A program made the translations under genes and the position numbers. A DNA stretch of 64,000 nucleotides from Streptomyces deccanensis (GTDB lineage Bacteria > Actinomycetota > Actinomycetes > Streptomycetales > Streptomycetaceae). Under the pieces are notes generated by a model. That model saw only the letters and a list, made by a program, of their open reading frames with translations, ran no database searches and was not told the DNA's origin. The DNA lies in NCBI RefSeq assembly GCF_022385335.1, contig NZ_CP092431.1, positions 4,712,001-4,776,000 on the forward strand, in the 5' to 3' direction. This document shows, piece by piece, positions 35,965 to 44,488 of this stretch (its first letter is position 1; each line of letters starts with the position of its first letter).

Positions 35965-36434
35965 CATCCAGCCTGCGCATCTCCTGGACGCTGGGGGCAC
36001 ACGGATGGGCCGACTGCACCCTTGAGGATCAGCACGCGAAGGCCGAGCTGACCGCGTCCTACATCTCCAGTGCGCCCGAGGAGTTCCTGACCGCGGTGGC
36101 CCGGCTCGTCGCGGGCGAAACAGAGACGCGTGCCCAGTTCGAGGCCGAGCCGACTGCCTACCGGTGGATCTTCTACCGCGAAGGCGAGGACATCTAGATC
36201 CGCGTGCTGGAACTGTGCGACGGCAGCGATCACGACAACGAAGGAGCCGAGATCTGGTCCAGCCAGCTCGGCATCGACCAGCTCGCCCGCGCGGTGATCC
36301 GCTGTTTCGACGAGGTCGCACACACCCACGGCGAGAGTGGCTACAGGGGCAAGTGGGGCGAGCACTTCCCCCGAACCGAACTCGAAGCCCTCCGACGCCT
36401 CTGGCGCACTCACCAGCATCCCCAAGACACGTAG
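35961..36434 (+). pseudogene. Gene interrupted by an in-frame TAG, unknown function
   Basis: One continuous frame runs from 35961 to 36434 except for a TAG at 36195-36197 (GEDI-stop-IRVLELCDG). Both sides are coding-like: before it, WTLGAHGWADCTLEDQHAKA and FLTAVARLVAGETETRAQFE; after it, IWSSQLGIDQLARAVIRCFD and HFPRTELEALRRLW. The expected codon at the stop may have been Trp (TGG). The start is also abnormal: the coupled position after the DUF6228 stop is CTG rather than ATG. A downstream restart at GTG 36204 could give a 76-residue fragment. Family not recognised. Confidence 0.65.
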
Positions 36435-36471
36435 TCCGGAGGCCGCACAGGCGCTGCTCCCCAGATGGGAT

Positions 36472-36518
36472 AGGCAAGTACGTCTTGACAATGTGGAATT
36501 GTCAAGACGTACTTGCCT
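36472..36518. promoter_or_regulatory. Perfect 21-bp inverted repeat abutting the Clp-N/HTH gene
   Basis: Arms 36472-36492 and 36498-36518 are exact reverse complements around the 5-base loop GTGGA. The inner part of the arms reads GTCTTGACAAT ... ATTGTCAAGAC. The right arm ends one base before the ATG at 36520. The left arm contains TTGACA (36485-36490). There is no ribosome site, so the palindrome occupies the whole promoter/leader. It is a strong candidate for an operator or translation-occluding hairpin. Confidence 0.75.
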
Positions 36519-36519
36519 C

Positions 36520-37206
36520 ATGGCTTTACCAGACCTGGACGATCTCATCGCGGAAGTCGACCGGCGCTGCGACACCGCACACCGCAGCCCCGGCGGACAA
36601 GAACAGCCCGACTGGCTCGCTCTGCTCACCGTCGCCGCCCAACTCGCAGGCCAGATGCAGGCGCTGGCAGACGACCTGGTCGAGGACTACGTCGAGCACT
36701 GCCGGATGCACGGTTCCTCATGGACCGACATCGGCACCGCCCTGGGCGTGACCCGACAGGCGGTCCAGCAGCGTTTCCACGCGCCGCACAAGCGCTACAG
36801 CCCCGACACCATGACCGACGACCTCCGACAGGCGATGGTCCACGTCAAGCAGGCGGCGGTGCACCACCGCAACAATTACATCGGCACCGAGCACCTGCTC
36901 TGGGGACTGACCACGGAGGACAACAGCGCCACCCGGCTTCTGCGGGCCGTCGGGATCTTGCCGGAGACGGTCCACCGATCCGTCGGCACCAGGCTGAGCA
37001 TGGGCGCCTCCCAGGCGGCCGAGCGCATCGCCTGGACGCCCTACTCCCGCAAGGCCATCGCCATCGCCGAGTCGCGCTCCAAGCAGAACGGCTCCGACCA
37101 CATCGACTGCGACGACCTGCTCATCGGCCTCGCCCAGGTCGGCCGCGGAGTCGCCGCGGATGTCCTGACCACGGCTGGTTTCGACCCGACCGCTCTCGAC
37201 GCCTGA
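36520..37206 (+). CDS. HTH - Clp N-terminal-domain protein
   Basis: 228 residues from the ATG immediately after the inverted repeat. The N-terminal half is helical, with an HTH-like segment (about 66-92: GSSWTDIGTALGVTRQAVQQ). The C-terminal half is a Clp_N double repeat: MVHVKQAAVHHRNNYIGTEH, LLWGLTTEDNSATRLLRAVG, then YSRKAIAIAESRSKQNGSDH and DDLLIGLAQVG. Clp_N domains in ClpA/C bind adaptors and substrates, but the AAA+ modules are absent. It could be an adaptor, or a regulator that reads proteolytic stress and binds its own palindrome; that is inference. No partner Clp gene is nearby. Confidence 0.85.
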   Translation: MALPDLDDLIAEVDRRCDTAHRSPGGQEQPDWLALLTVAAQLAGQMQALADDLVEDYVEHCRMHGSSWTDIGTALGVTRQAVQQRFHAPHKRYSPDTMTDDLRQAMVHVKQAAVHHRNNYIGTEHLLWGLTTEDNSATRLLRAVGILPETVHRSVGTRLSMGASQAAERIAWTPYSRKAIAIAESRSKQNGSDHIDCDDLLIGLAQVGRGVAADVLTTAGFDPTALDA

Positions 37207-37545
37207 GCCCACCGCAGCCCCGGCGAACGCAACCCGCCGGACTGTGAGATAGCGACCTCTGCCCGGACTCATGCAAGACAGGTCAGGTGCGTAGGCGCGG
37301 CCGGGTCCGTGAGTGGGGAGCACTGGGGCGGCTGTGTTCGGGGCGGTACGTGTCGGCACGCGAGGAGTTGCGGGTTCCGGGGCCCGGCGTGACAGGTCGG
37401 GGAATTTCGCGGTGATCGAATCGTTGCCGCATCGCGTACAACCCGGCCCGGTGCTCTGCTGTCCCCTCTTCAGTCGCGGGGGTGAACCTCCGGCCGATGC
37501 GTCTGCGCGCTCGGTCCAGGCTGCGAGGGAAAGGGCGGGTGGAGG
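37207..37545. other. Intergenic, nothing recognised
   Basis: 339 bp between the Clp-N gene and the secreted-protein gene. Frames here are short and not coding-like. GAGGGAAAGGGCGGGTGGAGG just before 37546 is the ribosome-site region of the next gene. Confidence 0.4.
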
Positions 37546-38325
37546 ATGGGGAAGGCGATGTGGAGAGCGGTGGTGGCAGGTGGGGCGGCGGTCGTGTTCA
37601 CCGGGGTGGCGGCGGGGCCGGCTGGAGCGGCGGAGGGCGGGGTCTCCTTCAGCCGGGTCGCGGTGAACGGCGGGAAGCCGATCGTGATCGGGGTCAAGGA
37701 GGAGGTCGAGGTGCGTGCGTCCTTCCGGATGACGACCACGCTCAAGTACGACTTCGGGCCGATCGTGTTCCCCTACCGGGGGAGGCTCGACAACGCGGAC
37801 ACCGTGCACAACGCCGTCATCACGAGCGACTGTGAGGTCGTGGACAGGGCAAAAGGCATCTGCGACTTCGAGGAATGGCTGTACATCGACCCGCAGCACC
37901 CCGACGTCGGGAACGAGGACGCCGGCACCTGGAAGACCGCTGCTCGGGTCTTCCTTGCCGGCGACGGCCACGACGCTGACGACGAGAACCTCCCGTTGCG
38001 GATCCTGCGGGCCACCCGCGTCACCGTCAACGCCTCGCCGGAGCCGGTCACACAGGGGAAGACCCTCACCGTGACCGGGCGGATCACCCGGGCGAACTGG
38101 GACACCCACACGTATCAGGGCTACGCCGGGCGCACGGTGAGCCTGCAGTTCAAGGCGGCGGGCTCCTCCTCGTACAGGACCGTCACGAAGGCGAAATCGA
38201 GCAGTACGGGAGCGCTCAGGACCACGGTGAAGGCCACCGGGCCGGGTACGTGGCGGTGGACGTACTACGGGAACTCCACCTCCGGAGCAAAGTCGTCGGC
38301 CGGGGATCACGTCGCCGTGCGATGA
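37546..38325 (+). CDS. Secreted protein of unknown function (259 aa)
   Basis: An N-terminal signal peptide (WRAVVAGGAAVVFTGVAAGP, then AGAAEGG with a likely AxA cleavage near residue 28). The mature region is beta-rich in two parts: about 30-160 (VSFSRVAVNGGKPIVIGVKE, two Cys in TSDCEVVDRAKGICDFEEW) and about 165-259, an Ig-like domain (VTQGKTLTVTGRITRANWDT, GYAGRTVSLQFKAAGSSSYR). The second part resembles the calcium-binding/Ig repeats of many Streptomyces exported proteins. An in-frame ATG at 37558 is an equally good start. Two hairpins follow. No enzymatic motif is seen. Confidence 0.82.
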   Translation: MGKAMWRAVVAGGAAVVFTGVAAGPAGAAEGGVSFSRVAVNGGKPIVIGVKEEVEVRASFRMTTTLKYDFGPIVFPYRGRLDNADTVHNAVITSDCEVVDRAKGICDFEEWLYIDPQHPDVGNEDAGTWKTAARVFLAGDGHDADDENLPLRILRATRVTVNASPEPVTQGKTLTVTGRITRANWDTHTYQGYAGRTVSLQFKAAGSSSYRTVTKAKSSSTGALRTTVKATGPGTWRWTYYGNSTSGAKSSAGDHVAVR

Positions 38326-38329
38326 GTCG

Positions 38330-38356
38330 CGGGGGCGGGGCCCGGCCCCGCCCCCG
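38330..38356. terminator. GC hairpin after the secreted-protein gene
   Basis: CGGGGGCGGGGCC and GGCCCCGCCCCCG form a 13-bp stem starting 5 bp past the stop codon. Confidence 0.7.
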
Positions 38357-38410
38357 CCCACGACCCCGCCCGCTCGCCGGGTTCCGTCGCCACCGCCTTG
38401 GGGTGCGAAG

Positions 38411-38443
38411 CCGAGCCCTCCGCGGGGTCAGCGGAGGGCTCGG
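38411..38443. terminator. Second hairpin, between convergent genes
   Basis: CCGAGCCCTCCGC / GCGGAGGGCTCGG, a perfect 13-bp stem with a 7-base loop. It probably serves the ABC operon on the minus strand. Confidence 0.7.
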
Positions 38444-38482
38444 CCGGGTTGAGCGGAGGGATCAGCGACGGGTCCCGCGGGG

Positions 38483-39292
38483 TCAGTTGCGGACGCCCCG
38501 TTTGAACGCGGACTTGGACCAGAGGTAGCCGGTGAGGCCGATGGCCGCGCACCAGGTCAGGGCGATCCAGCCGCTGTTGCCGATCTCGGTGCCCATCAGC
38601 AGGCCGCGGAGGGTCTCGTTGATGGGGGTGAAGGGCTGGTGTTCGGCGAACCAGCGCAGACCGGTCGGCATGGAGTCGGTGGGGACGATGGCGCTGCCCA
38701 GGAAGGGGAGGAAGGTGATGGGCATGGGCATGTTGCTCGCGGACTCGACGGTCTTGGCGACCAGGCCCATTCCGGCCGCGAGCCAGGTCAGGGCGAGGGC
38801 CAGGACGGTCAGCAGGCCGACCACGGCGAGCCACTCCAGGGCGGTGGCGTTCGGCCGGAAGCCGATGGCCAGGGCCACGCCGGTGACCACGACGGTGCCG
38901 AGGACGGTCTGGACGAGGTTGCCCAGGACGTGGCCGGTGAGGAACGAGGCCCGGGAGATCGACATGGTGCGGAAGCGGTTCACGATGCCCTCGGTCATGT
39001 CCATGCACACGCTGAGGGCGGCCCCGATGCAGCCGGTGGCGACGGTCATCAGGATGATGCCGGGCGCCACGTAGTCGATGTAGTCGATGTCGGCCGCGCC
39101 GCCGCCCTGCGGCGCCTGCGGGACCTGGATACCGGCGCCGAGTGCGCCGCCGAAGGCGTAGTTGAAGAGGAGCAGGAAGAGGACCGGCATCATCACGATG
39201 GTGATGACGACGGACGGATAGCGGATCGCGCGCTTGATGTTGCGGCGGAACATGGTGACGGAGTCGCGGGCCGCGTAGCTGACGCTGCTCAT
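38483..39292 (-). CDS. ABC-2 type transporter permease (DrrB-like)
   Basis: 269 residues with six predicted helices: VVITIVMMPVLFLLLFNYAF first, then APGIILMTVATGCIGAALSV, LGTVVVTGVALAIGF, LAVVGLLTVLALALTWLAAG, and a last one at LTWCAAIGLTGYLW. The stretch VNRFRTMSISRASFLTGHVLG is typical of daunorubicin-resistance DrrB and related exporters. It overlaps the ATPase gene upstream by 4 bp and forms the transmembrane half of one exporter. Export of a drug or lipid is the family expectation; no substrate is deducible. Confidence 0.92.
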   Translation of the reverse strand: MSSVSYAARDSVTMFRRNIKRAIRYPSVVITIVMMPVLFLLLFNYAFGGALGAGIQVPQAPQGGGAADIDYIDYVAPGIILMTVATGCIGAALSVCMDMTEGIVNRFRTMSISRASFLTGHVLGNLVQTVLGTVVVTGVALAIGFRPNATALEWLAVVGLLTVLALALTWLAAGMGLVAKTVESASNMPMPITFLPFLGSAIVPTDSMPTGLRWFAEHQPFTPINETLRGLLMGTEIGNSGWIALTWCAAIGLTGYLWSKSAFKRGVRN

Positions 39293-40347
39293 CGGGAGAT
39301 CTCCTGCTGCTGCTTGTCGCCGGTCAGGGTGAGGAAGACGTCGTCGAGGTCAGGGGTGTGCTGCGAGAGCGCCTCGGGGGTGACCCCGGCGCCGTCGAGG
39401 ATGTCCAGGACCGCGCGGAGGGTGGGGACGGTGCCGTCGGAGGGGATCTGGAGGGTGAGTTCCTCGTCGTCGCGAGCGGTCGCGGCGAAGTGGGACGCGG
39501 CCAGCTCCAGGGCCTCGGCATCGGCGAACCTGAGCGAGATGTGACCGCCGGGGATCAGGCGCTTGAGCTCCTCCGCCGTACCTTCGGCGACCAGTTCTCC
39601 GCCGTCGAGCACGGCGATACGGTCGGCCAGTTGGTCGGCCTCCTCCAGGTACTGGGTGGTGAGGAAGATCGTCACGCCGTCCTCGTCGACCAGGGAGCGG
39701 ATGATCTCCCACATGGTGCGGCGGGAGCGCGGGTCCAGGCCGGTCGTGGGCTCGTCGAGGAAGATGATGCGCGGGTCGCCGACCAGCGTCATCGCCAGGT
39801 CCAGCTTGCGGCGCATCCCGCCGGAGTAGGTGGCGACGGGCTTGCGGGCGGCCTCGGTGAGGTCGAAGCGGGCGAGCAGCTCGGCGGCGCGGCGTCGGCC
39901 CTCGCGGCGGGACAGGTGGTGCAGGTCCGCCATGAGCAGCAGGTTCTCCTCGGCGTTGAGGAGGTTGTCGACGGCGGCGAACTGGCCGGTGACGCCGATG
40001 AGTTTGCGTACGGCGTCGGGCTCGCGGTCCAGGTCGTGACCGGCGAGGCGGGCGGTGCCGGAGTCCGCGGCGATCAGCGTCGACAGGATCTGGACGGTCG
40101 TGGTCTTGCCCGCGCCGTTGGGGCCGAGCAGGGCGAAGACGGTGCCGGCCGGGATGTCGAGGTCGATACCGCGCAGAACCTGCTTGTCGCCGTACGACTT
40201 GGTCAGGCCGGTGGCGGTGAGGCCGGCGGCGGGGGTGCCGGTGGTCGGGATGCCGGCCGTGGTGAGGCCGGTGGTGGTCGTGTCGCGGGCGGGGTGCGGG
40301 GTGTTCGTGGCGGGTGCAGCGTTGGACGCACGATTTGATGCGGGCAT
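39289..40347 (-). CDS. ABC transporter ATP-binding protein (DrrA-like)
   Basis: 352 residues. The first ~40 residues are Thr/Ala/Pro-rich and contain repeated TTGLTTAGIPTTGTP-like units, so the true start may be further in (at AAGLTATGLTKSYG). Walker A is LLGPNGAGKTTTVQIL, the signature YSGGMRRKLDLAM and Walker B RIIFLDEPTTGLDPRSRR. The C-terminal ~90 residues form the DrrA-type accessory domain (VAEGTAEELKRLIPGGHISL). It pairs with the permease by a 4-bp overlap, and the DUF4097 gene lies 165 bp upstream on the same strand. Confidence 0.93.
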   Translation of the reverse strand: MPASNRASNAAPATNTPHPARDTTTTGLTTAGIPTTGTPAAGLTATGLTKSYGDKQVLRGIDLDIPAGTVFALLGPNGAGKTTTVQILSTLIAADSGTARLAGHDLDREPDAVRKLIGVTGQFAAVDNLLNAEENLLLMADLHHLSRREGRRRAAELLARFDLTEAARKPVATYSGGMRRKLDLAMTLVGDPRIIFLDEPTTGLDPRSRRTMWEIIRSLVDEDGVTIFLTTQYLEEADQLADRIAVLDGGELVAEGTAEELKRLIPGGHISLRFADAEALELAASHFAATARDDEELTLQIPSDGTVPTLRAVLDILDGAGVTPEALSQHTPDLDDVFLTLTGDKQQQEISR

Positions 40348-40512
40348 GACAGATAGCTCCTTGGCGGAGTTCGAGAAGCAAGAGGGGTTCTACGAAGGCG
40401 GGGAGGCGGGCTCCGACGGAGGAAGGGCGGCGGGCGGCCGGGGCGGGGCGCGCCGGGCGGGGGCTACGGGGGGCGTCGCCCGCCGGTTACGGGCCGGCGT
40501 CGCCCGTAGCCG

Positions 40513-41349
40513 TCAGGCCCGGCGGATGTGGATGTCGCCGACCGAGGTGCGGGCGGTGACCTCCACCGTGTCGGCGGCGTCGCCGGGGCCGTCGGCGGAG
40601 CCGAGGGTGCTGCGCAGGACACCGACCTTGGTGTGGACGTCGAGCCACGCGGCGGTCGTCTCGGGGATGCCGACCTCCAGGTCTCCGGTGGAACCGCGCA
40701 GGGTGACCTTGCCGCGGCTGACGCGGCCCAGCCGGATACCGCCGTTGGCGGACTTGGCCTCCACGTCGGAGTGGGCGGCGCCGACGTCGATCCTGCCGTT
40801 GGCGGAGGAGATCTCCAACGTGCCGGTGATCTCGGCGAGTTCGGTGTCGCCGTTGCCGTTCTTGACGACCAGGCCGCCCTCCACCGTGCCGACGGTGACA
40901 CGGCCGGCCGCGATGATCTCGACCGAGGCGGTGGCGCGGTCCAGGTGGACCATGCCGAGTTCGCTCTTCAGCCGGGCGGTGGTGGCCTCCTCGACGTGAA
41001 GGTCACCGACCGAGGTCTTCAGCCGGGTCTCGCCGAGGCGTCCGGAGCAGTGGAAGTCACCGACCTGGGTGGTGCCCTCCAGGGTGGAGCCGGTCGGCAG
41101 GGCGATGGTGATGTCGATGCCACCGACCTTCCCGAAGGGCGAGTTCTTGCGCGGGCCCTTCACCGTGAGGACACCGCCGGAGCAGGTCACCTTCGTCTGG
41201 CCGACGGCCTTGAGGTCCGCGTCGGAGGCGGGGTTGGAGGGCTGGACGTCGACGATGGTGTCGGTGCGGTCGGAGGCGATGATCCGGGTGTTGCCGATGG
41301 AGTACTCGACGATCGCGGTGATCGGCTCAGGGGTGTCGTACGAAGGCAT
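40513..41349 (-). CDS. DUF4097 family beta-strand repeat protein
   Basis: 278 residues. It is composed of a repeating strand pattern (GDLEVGIPETTAAWLDVHTK; SVGDLHVEEATTARLKSELG; ANGGIRLGRVSRGKVTLRGS) typical of the DUF4097/adhesin-like right-handed beta-helix. It has no signal peptide or membrane segment, so it is probably cytoplasmic. In Streptomyces this gene commonly accompanies an RHH regulator and a DrrAB exporter, as here. Function unknown. Starts MPSYDTPEPITAIVEYSIGN after GAGGACGGGAGA. Confidence 0.88.
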   Translation of the reverse strand: MPSYDTPEPITAIVEYSIGNTRIIASDRTDTIVDVQPSNPASDADLKAVGQTKVTCSGGVLTVKGPRKNSPFGKVGGIDITIALPTGSTLEGTTQVGDFHCSGRLGETRLKTSVGDLHVEEATTARLKSELGMVHLDRATASVEIIAAGRVTVGTVEGGLVVKNGNGDTELAEITGTLEISSANGRIDVGAAHSDVEAKSANGGIRLGRVSRGKVTLRGSTGDLEVGIPETTAAWLDVHTKVGVLRSTLGSADGPGDAADTVEVTARTSVGDIHIRRA

Positions 41350-41780
41350 GACGGATCTCCCGTCCTCTCTGGAGGGGTGGGTGAGGGTGGAGTGCGAGTG
41401 CGGGGCTCTGGAGCAGGGGTTGCCAACTGCTTGCCGGGAGGTGCGTAGGAGGGTGAATGAGCTCGATCGTGTGATGGTCGGCTTCCCGGCTTGCGGCGGT
41501 GTGGGCTGTTCGGGCTACGGTGAGCGGGCGATCTGGGACACCGGGAACGGAGCCAGCGTGCGGAGCCCCCTTTCCTCCGGAGGGAAGGTCTGGGGCCTTT
41601 CCGTCGCCCTCTGTCCGTACCCCCTTGGCCAGGTCGTGAGGGAACCGGCCTCCCGGGATCGGACCACGCACAGGATGCGTGTCGCCGCCCTGGGGTTGAG
41701 TACGCCGGGGACCAGTACGCCCAAGACCGTTCGGGGCGTGCGGCTGGGCGGGCTCACTCATGCTCAGTCCCCAGGAACGG
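41350..41780. other. Upstream region of the DUF4097-ABC operon
   Basis: 431 bp with no convincing gene. It separates the RHH-protein gene from DUF4097 although all are on one strand, so a second promoter is likely here. I could not fix its position. Confidence 0.35.
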
Positions 41781-42311
41781 TCAGCGGACCCAGCCGGTGA
41801 AGTTCCTGTCTCCGGGTGCGCGGTTCTGCCCGGGGGCGGGCGGCGCGGCCGTACGGGCGCCGGGCCCCGGGGTGAGGGCGGCGGAGGTGGCGCGGACCAG
41901 CCAGGCGTTGACCGAGAGCCCTTCGCGGCCGGCCGCCTCCTCCAGGCGGGCCTTGAGGTGAGCGGGGAGGCGGAAGTTGATACGGGCCGAGGCGCCGTCG
42001 TCGCTCTCCGGCACGGGGGGCGGGGCGGGTGACTCGACCCAGGGCGTGGCCACCTCCGCGACCGTGGTGGGCGGCAGCGTCACCACGAACTCCGGGTCGG
42101 CACCGCGCAGTCGTACGTCGACCGAGCCCGGGGCCAGCTCTCGGGTGACCTCGCCCATCGCCGCCGAGAGGGCGGTGAGAAGGGTGAGGCGGGTGGCGGA
42201 GTCCAGGGGCGCGACGAGACGCTCGGCCAACGCCCGGGCCTCGTCACCGCCGGCCTCGGCAGCGACGACGAGCTCCTGGCGGAGGCGGTCGACGTAGGGG
42301 GTGAGGTCCAT
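41781..42311 (-). CDS. HicB/RHH-type DNA-binding protein
   Basis: 176 residues from the ATG at 42311. The C-terminal half holds a ribbon-helix-helix domain, ARINFRLPAHLKARLEEAAG then REGLSVNAWLVRATSAAL. The N-terminal ~100 residues (MDLTPYVDRLRQELVVAAEA; VDVRLRGADPEFVVTLPP) form a separate sensor-like region. It is not a classic HicB antitoxin: no HicA gene is adjacent. It probably regulates the DUF4097-ABC genes downstream. The upstream gap contains an array of TGGCGCCA palindromes, likely its operators. The C-terminal ~35 residues are Pro/Ala/Arg-rich. Confidence 0.85.
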   Translation of the reverse strand: MDLTPYVDRLRQELVVAAEAGGDEARALAERLVAPLDSATRLTLLTALSAAMGEVTRELAPGSVDVRLRGADPEFVVTLPPTTVAEVATPWVESPAPPPVPESDDGASARINFRLPAHLKARLEEAAGREGLSVNAWLVRATSAALTPGPGARTAAPPAPGQNRAPGDRNFTGWVR

Positions 42312-42332
42312 GACGCCATCATGGCACATCGA

Positions 42333-42586
42333 TGGCGCCATGTGAAGCCGGAGTGGCACAGGCGGGGCGTCGGCGATCTAGCCGACCGGGCGAGAGCCAC
42401 ACAGTTGTCGCAGGTCAGAGCCACTTCCGATTGCGGCGCACGACGCGGCACGCGCAGGCACAATGGGGCTTCCGGTGAGCCGCCGACACCTCCGAGTGGC
42501 GCCAATGCAGCACTACATGGCACCGTATGGCGCCACCTGACACCGAATGGCGCCACCGAGCGCCATCGAGAACCACGGTGGCGCCA
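42333..42586. promoter_or_regulatory. Array of TGGCGCCA palindromes (candidate operators)
   Basis: Exact TGGCGCCA occurs five times, at 42333, 42497, 42528, 42548 and 42579. The last four are spaced 31, 20 and 31 bp, i.e. whole numbers of helical turns, putting them on one DNA face. Degenerate copies (TGGCAC, GCGCCA) lie between. The array lies between the divergent RHH and GNAT genes; the first copy is 22 bp upstream of the RHH start codon. RHH proteins often bind such clustered palindromes cooperatively. Confidence 0.65.
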
Positions 42587-42797
42587 CAGGCATACCGACG
42601 TGGCGCAACGCGCCCAGCGGCTGCCAGCACCCACGAGCCGACGTTTTCCGGACAACGATCGCGAGGACGCCCTCGCCCGCCGCCCCGCCCCCGCGCCGCC
42701 GACGGGTCCCACCCCGCCCTGCCCCTCATGGGGGCGCCGCTCCCCCACCCTGGCGGAAAAGCGCGAGGCAGCTGCGCGGCGCGGGAAATCATGAGGC

Positions 42798-43757
42798 ATG
42801 CGCCCGGATGACTGGCACCTCACCGAAGACGTCCACGAGTACCTCGCCCGAGCCGGAGAGTTCCTGCGCTCGCGCCCCGCCCTGCACACCATGCACCTGA
42901 CGGCGACCGAGAAGCACCGAGCGAACGCAGGGCTCACGAACGGGCCGATCACGAACGGGACGAGCGCGAACGGGACGTCCTCGCGCCACCCCGAACCCCC
43001 CGTATTCGGCCGACTGGAGCGCGACGGCGAGGTCCACGCCGCCTTCTACCAGCGCGCCTCGACCAGCCCCCTGAGCCTCACCTCCGTCACCCCCGAGCAG
43101 GCCGACGCGCTCGCCGCGCGCTTGGCGGACCTGGGGCACCCGGTTCACGGAGTCAGCGCGGACCACGACGCGTCGACCGCCTTCGCCGAGGCCTGGCAGC
43201 GGCGTACGGGCGCGGAGCCGGTGGTCACCACGCGGCTGCATCTCTACCGCCTCGGCACGCTCACCCCACAGGACCCCTTCCCGGAAGGCCGGGGTCACCT
43301 CGTGGGCGAGGGGGACCGCGAGCAACTCATCCGCTGGTGCCGTGAGTTCTGCGTCGATGTCGGGGAGCAGTACTCCATCGACCTGATCGACGCCGGCGCC
43401 TGGGACGACTCACGCTTCGGGGACAGGAACTTCACGTTCTGGCAGACCCCGGACGGCAGCCCCGTCTCCATGGCCGCCGCGACCTCGATCGTCGGCGGCA
43501 TGGTCAGGGTGGACCCCGTCTACACCCCGGCCCACCTCCGGGGCCGCGGCTACGCGGGGGCCGTCACGGTCGAGGCGAGCCGTGCCGCGCTGGCCGCGGG
43601 CGCGAAGGAGGTCGTGCTGTTCACGGACCCCGGCAACCCCACCAGCAACGCCCTCTACCAGCGTCTCGGGTACGTCCGCCTCACCGACTTCACGGTGTAC
43701 GACTTCTCGTCGACCGCGCCCGAGCCCGAGCCCGAGGCGGGTCCTCCGCCGGCCTGA
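42798..43757 (+). CDS. GNAT family N-acetyltransferase (two-part)
   Basis: 319 residues. The C-terminal ~110 form the GNAT fold, with the acetyl-CoA P-loop in PAHLRGRGYAGAVTVEASRA and the terminal PGNPTSNALYQRLGYV. The N-terminal ~190 residues are a degenerate second GNAT-like or substrate domain (FGRLERDGEVHAAFYQRAS; LRLYRL-type strands), interrupted by a low-complexity NGPITNGTSANGTSS insertion. The last ~15 residues are Glu/Pro-rich. The substrate is unknown. It is divergent from the RHH gene and shares the operator array. Confidence 0.85.
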   Translation: MRPDDWHLTEDVHEYLARAGEFLRSRPALHTMHLTATEKHRANAGLTNGPITNGTSANGTSSRHPEPPVFGRLERDGEVHAAFYQRASTSPLSLTSVTPEQADALAARLADLGHPVHGVSADHDASTAFAEAWQRRTGAEPVVTTRLHLYRLGTLTPQDPFPEGRGHLVGEGDREQLIRWCREFCVDVGEQYSIDLIDAGAWDDSRFGDRNFTFWQTPDGSPVSMAAATSIVGGMVRVDPVYTPAHLRGRGYAGAVTVEASRAALAAGAKEVVLFTDPGNPTSNALYQRLGYVRLTDFTVYDFSSTAPEPEPEAGPPPA

Positions 43758-43888
43758 CGCCTCGATGAGCGGGAACCGACGGCGGGCAGCGGGGCGCTGG
43801 GAGCCGGGCGCCGTGGCCCGGGCCCCAGCCACGGGCGCGGGCGCGGATATGTGGTGGACAGAGATCCCGTGGCCGGGAGACTGGGGGC

Positions 43889-44488
43889 ATGACCGCCGCC
43901 GACACAGACGCCAAGGCCGATCTCCATCACTATCTGCAAGCCGCCCGCGACGCCCTGGTGTGGAAGCTCGACGGGCTGTCGGAATACGACGCCCGCCGCC
44001 CGCTCACGCCGACCGGCACCAACCTCCTGGGGCTGCTGAAGCACACCGCCCGTGTCGAACTGGGCTATCTCGGCGACACGTTCGGACGGCCCGCGACAGA
44101 ACCTCTGGCCCAGCTCGACTTCGACGCCGACCCCAACGCGGACATGTACGCCACCGCCGCCGAGTCCCGTGAGGACATCGTGGGCCTCTACCGCCGGGCC
44201 TGGGCCCACGCGGACGCGACCATCGACGCGCTGCCGCTGGACACCGTCGGCCGGGTGCCGTGGTGGCCCGACGGCCGGGACGAGGTGACGTTGCACCACG
44301 CCGTCGTCCGCGTGATCGCCGACACCCACCGCCACGCCGGCCACGCCGACATCCTCCGGGAACTCATCGACGGCACGGTGGGCATGAACGACGGCAACAC
44401 CAGCCTCCCGTCGACCGACCCGGCGTGGTGGGAGAACTATCGGGACCGCCTGGAACGCCTGGCCAAGGAGGCCGACGGAAAAGCGTGA
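43889..44488 (+). CDS. DinB family protein
   Basis: 199 residues. A four-helix DinB/DUF664 bundle: helix 1 DLHHYLQAARDALVWKLDGL, the first metal His in NLLGLLKHTARVELGYLG, and the second and third His in VVRVIADTHRHAGHADILRE. DinB-fold proteins in actinobacteria include mycothiol-dependent metalloenzymes (maleylpyruvate isomerase type and S-transferases), so mycothiol is a likely cofactor; mshA is also in this window. The substrate is unknown. Monocistronic, 131 bp after the GNAT gene on the same strand. Confidence 0.88.
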   Translation: MTAADTDAKADLHHYLQAARDALVWKLDGLSEYDARRPLTPTGTNLLGLLKHTARVELGYLGDTFGRPATEPLAQLDFDADPNADMYATAAESREDIVGLYRRAWAHADATIDALPLDTVGRVPWWPDGRDEVTLHHAVVRVIADTHRHAGHADILRELIDGTVGMNDGNTSLPSTDPAWWENYRDRLERLAKEADGKA

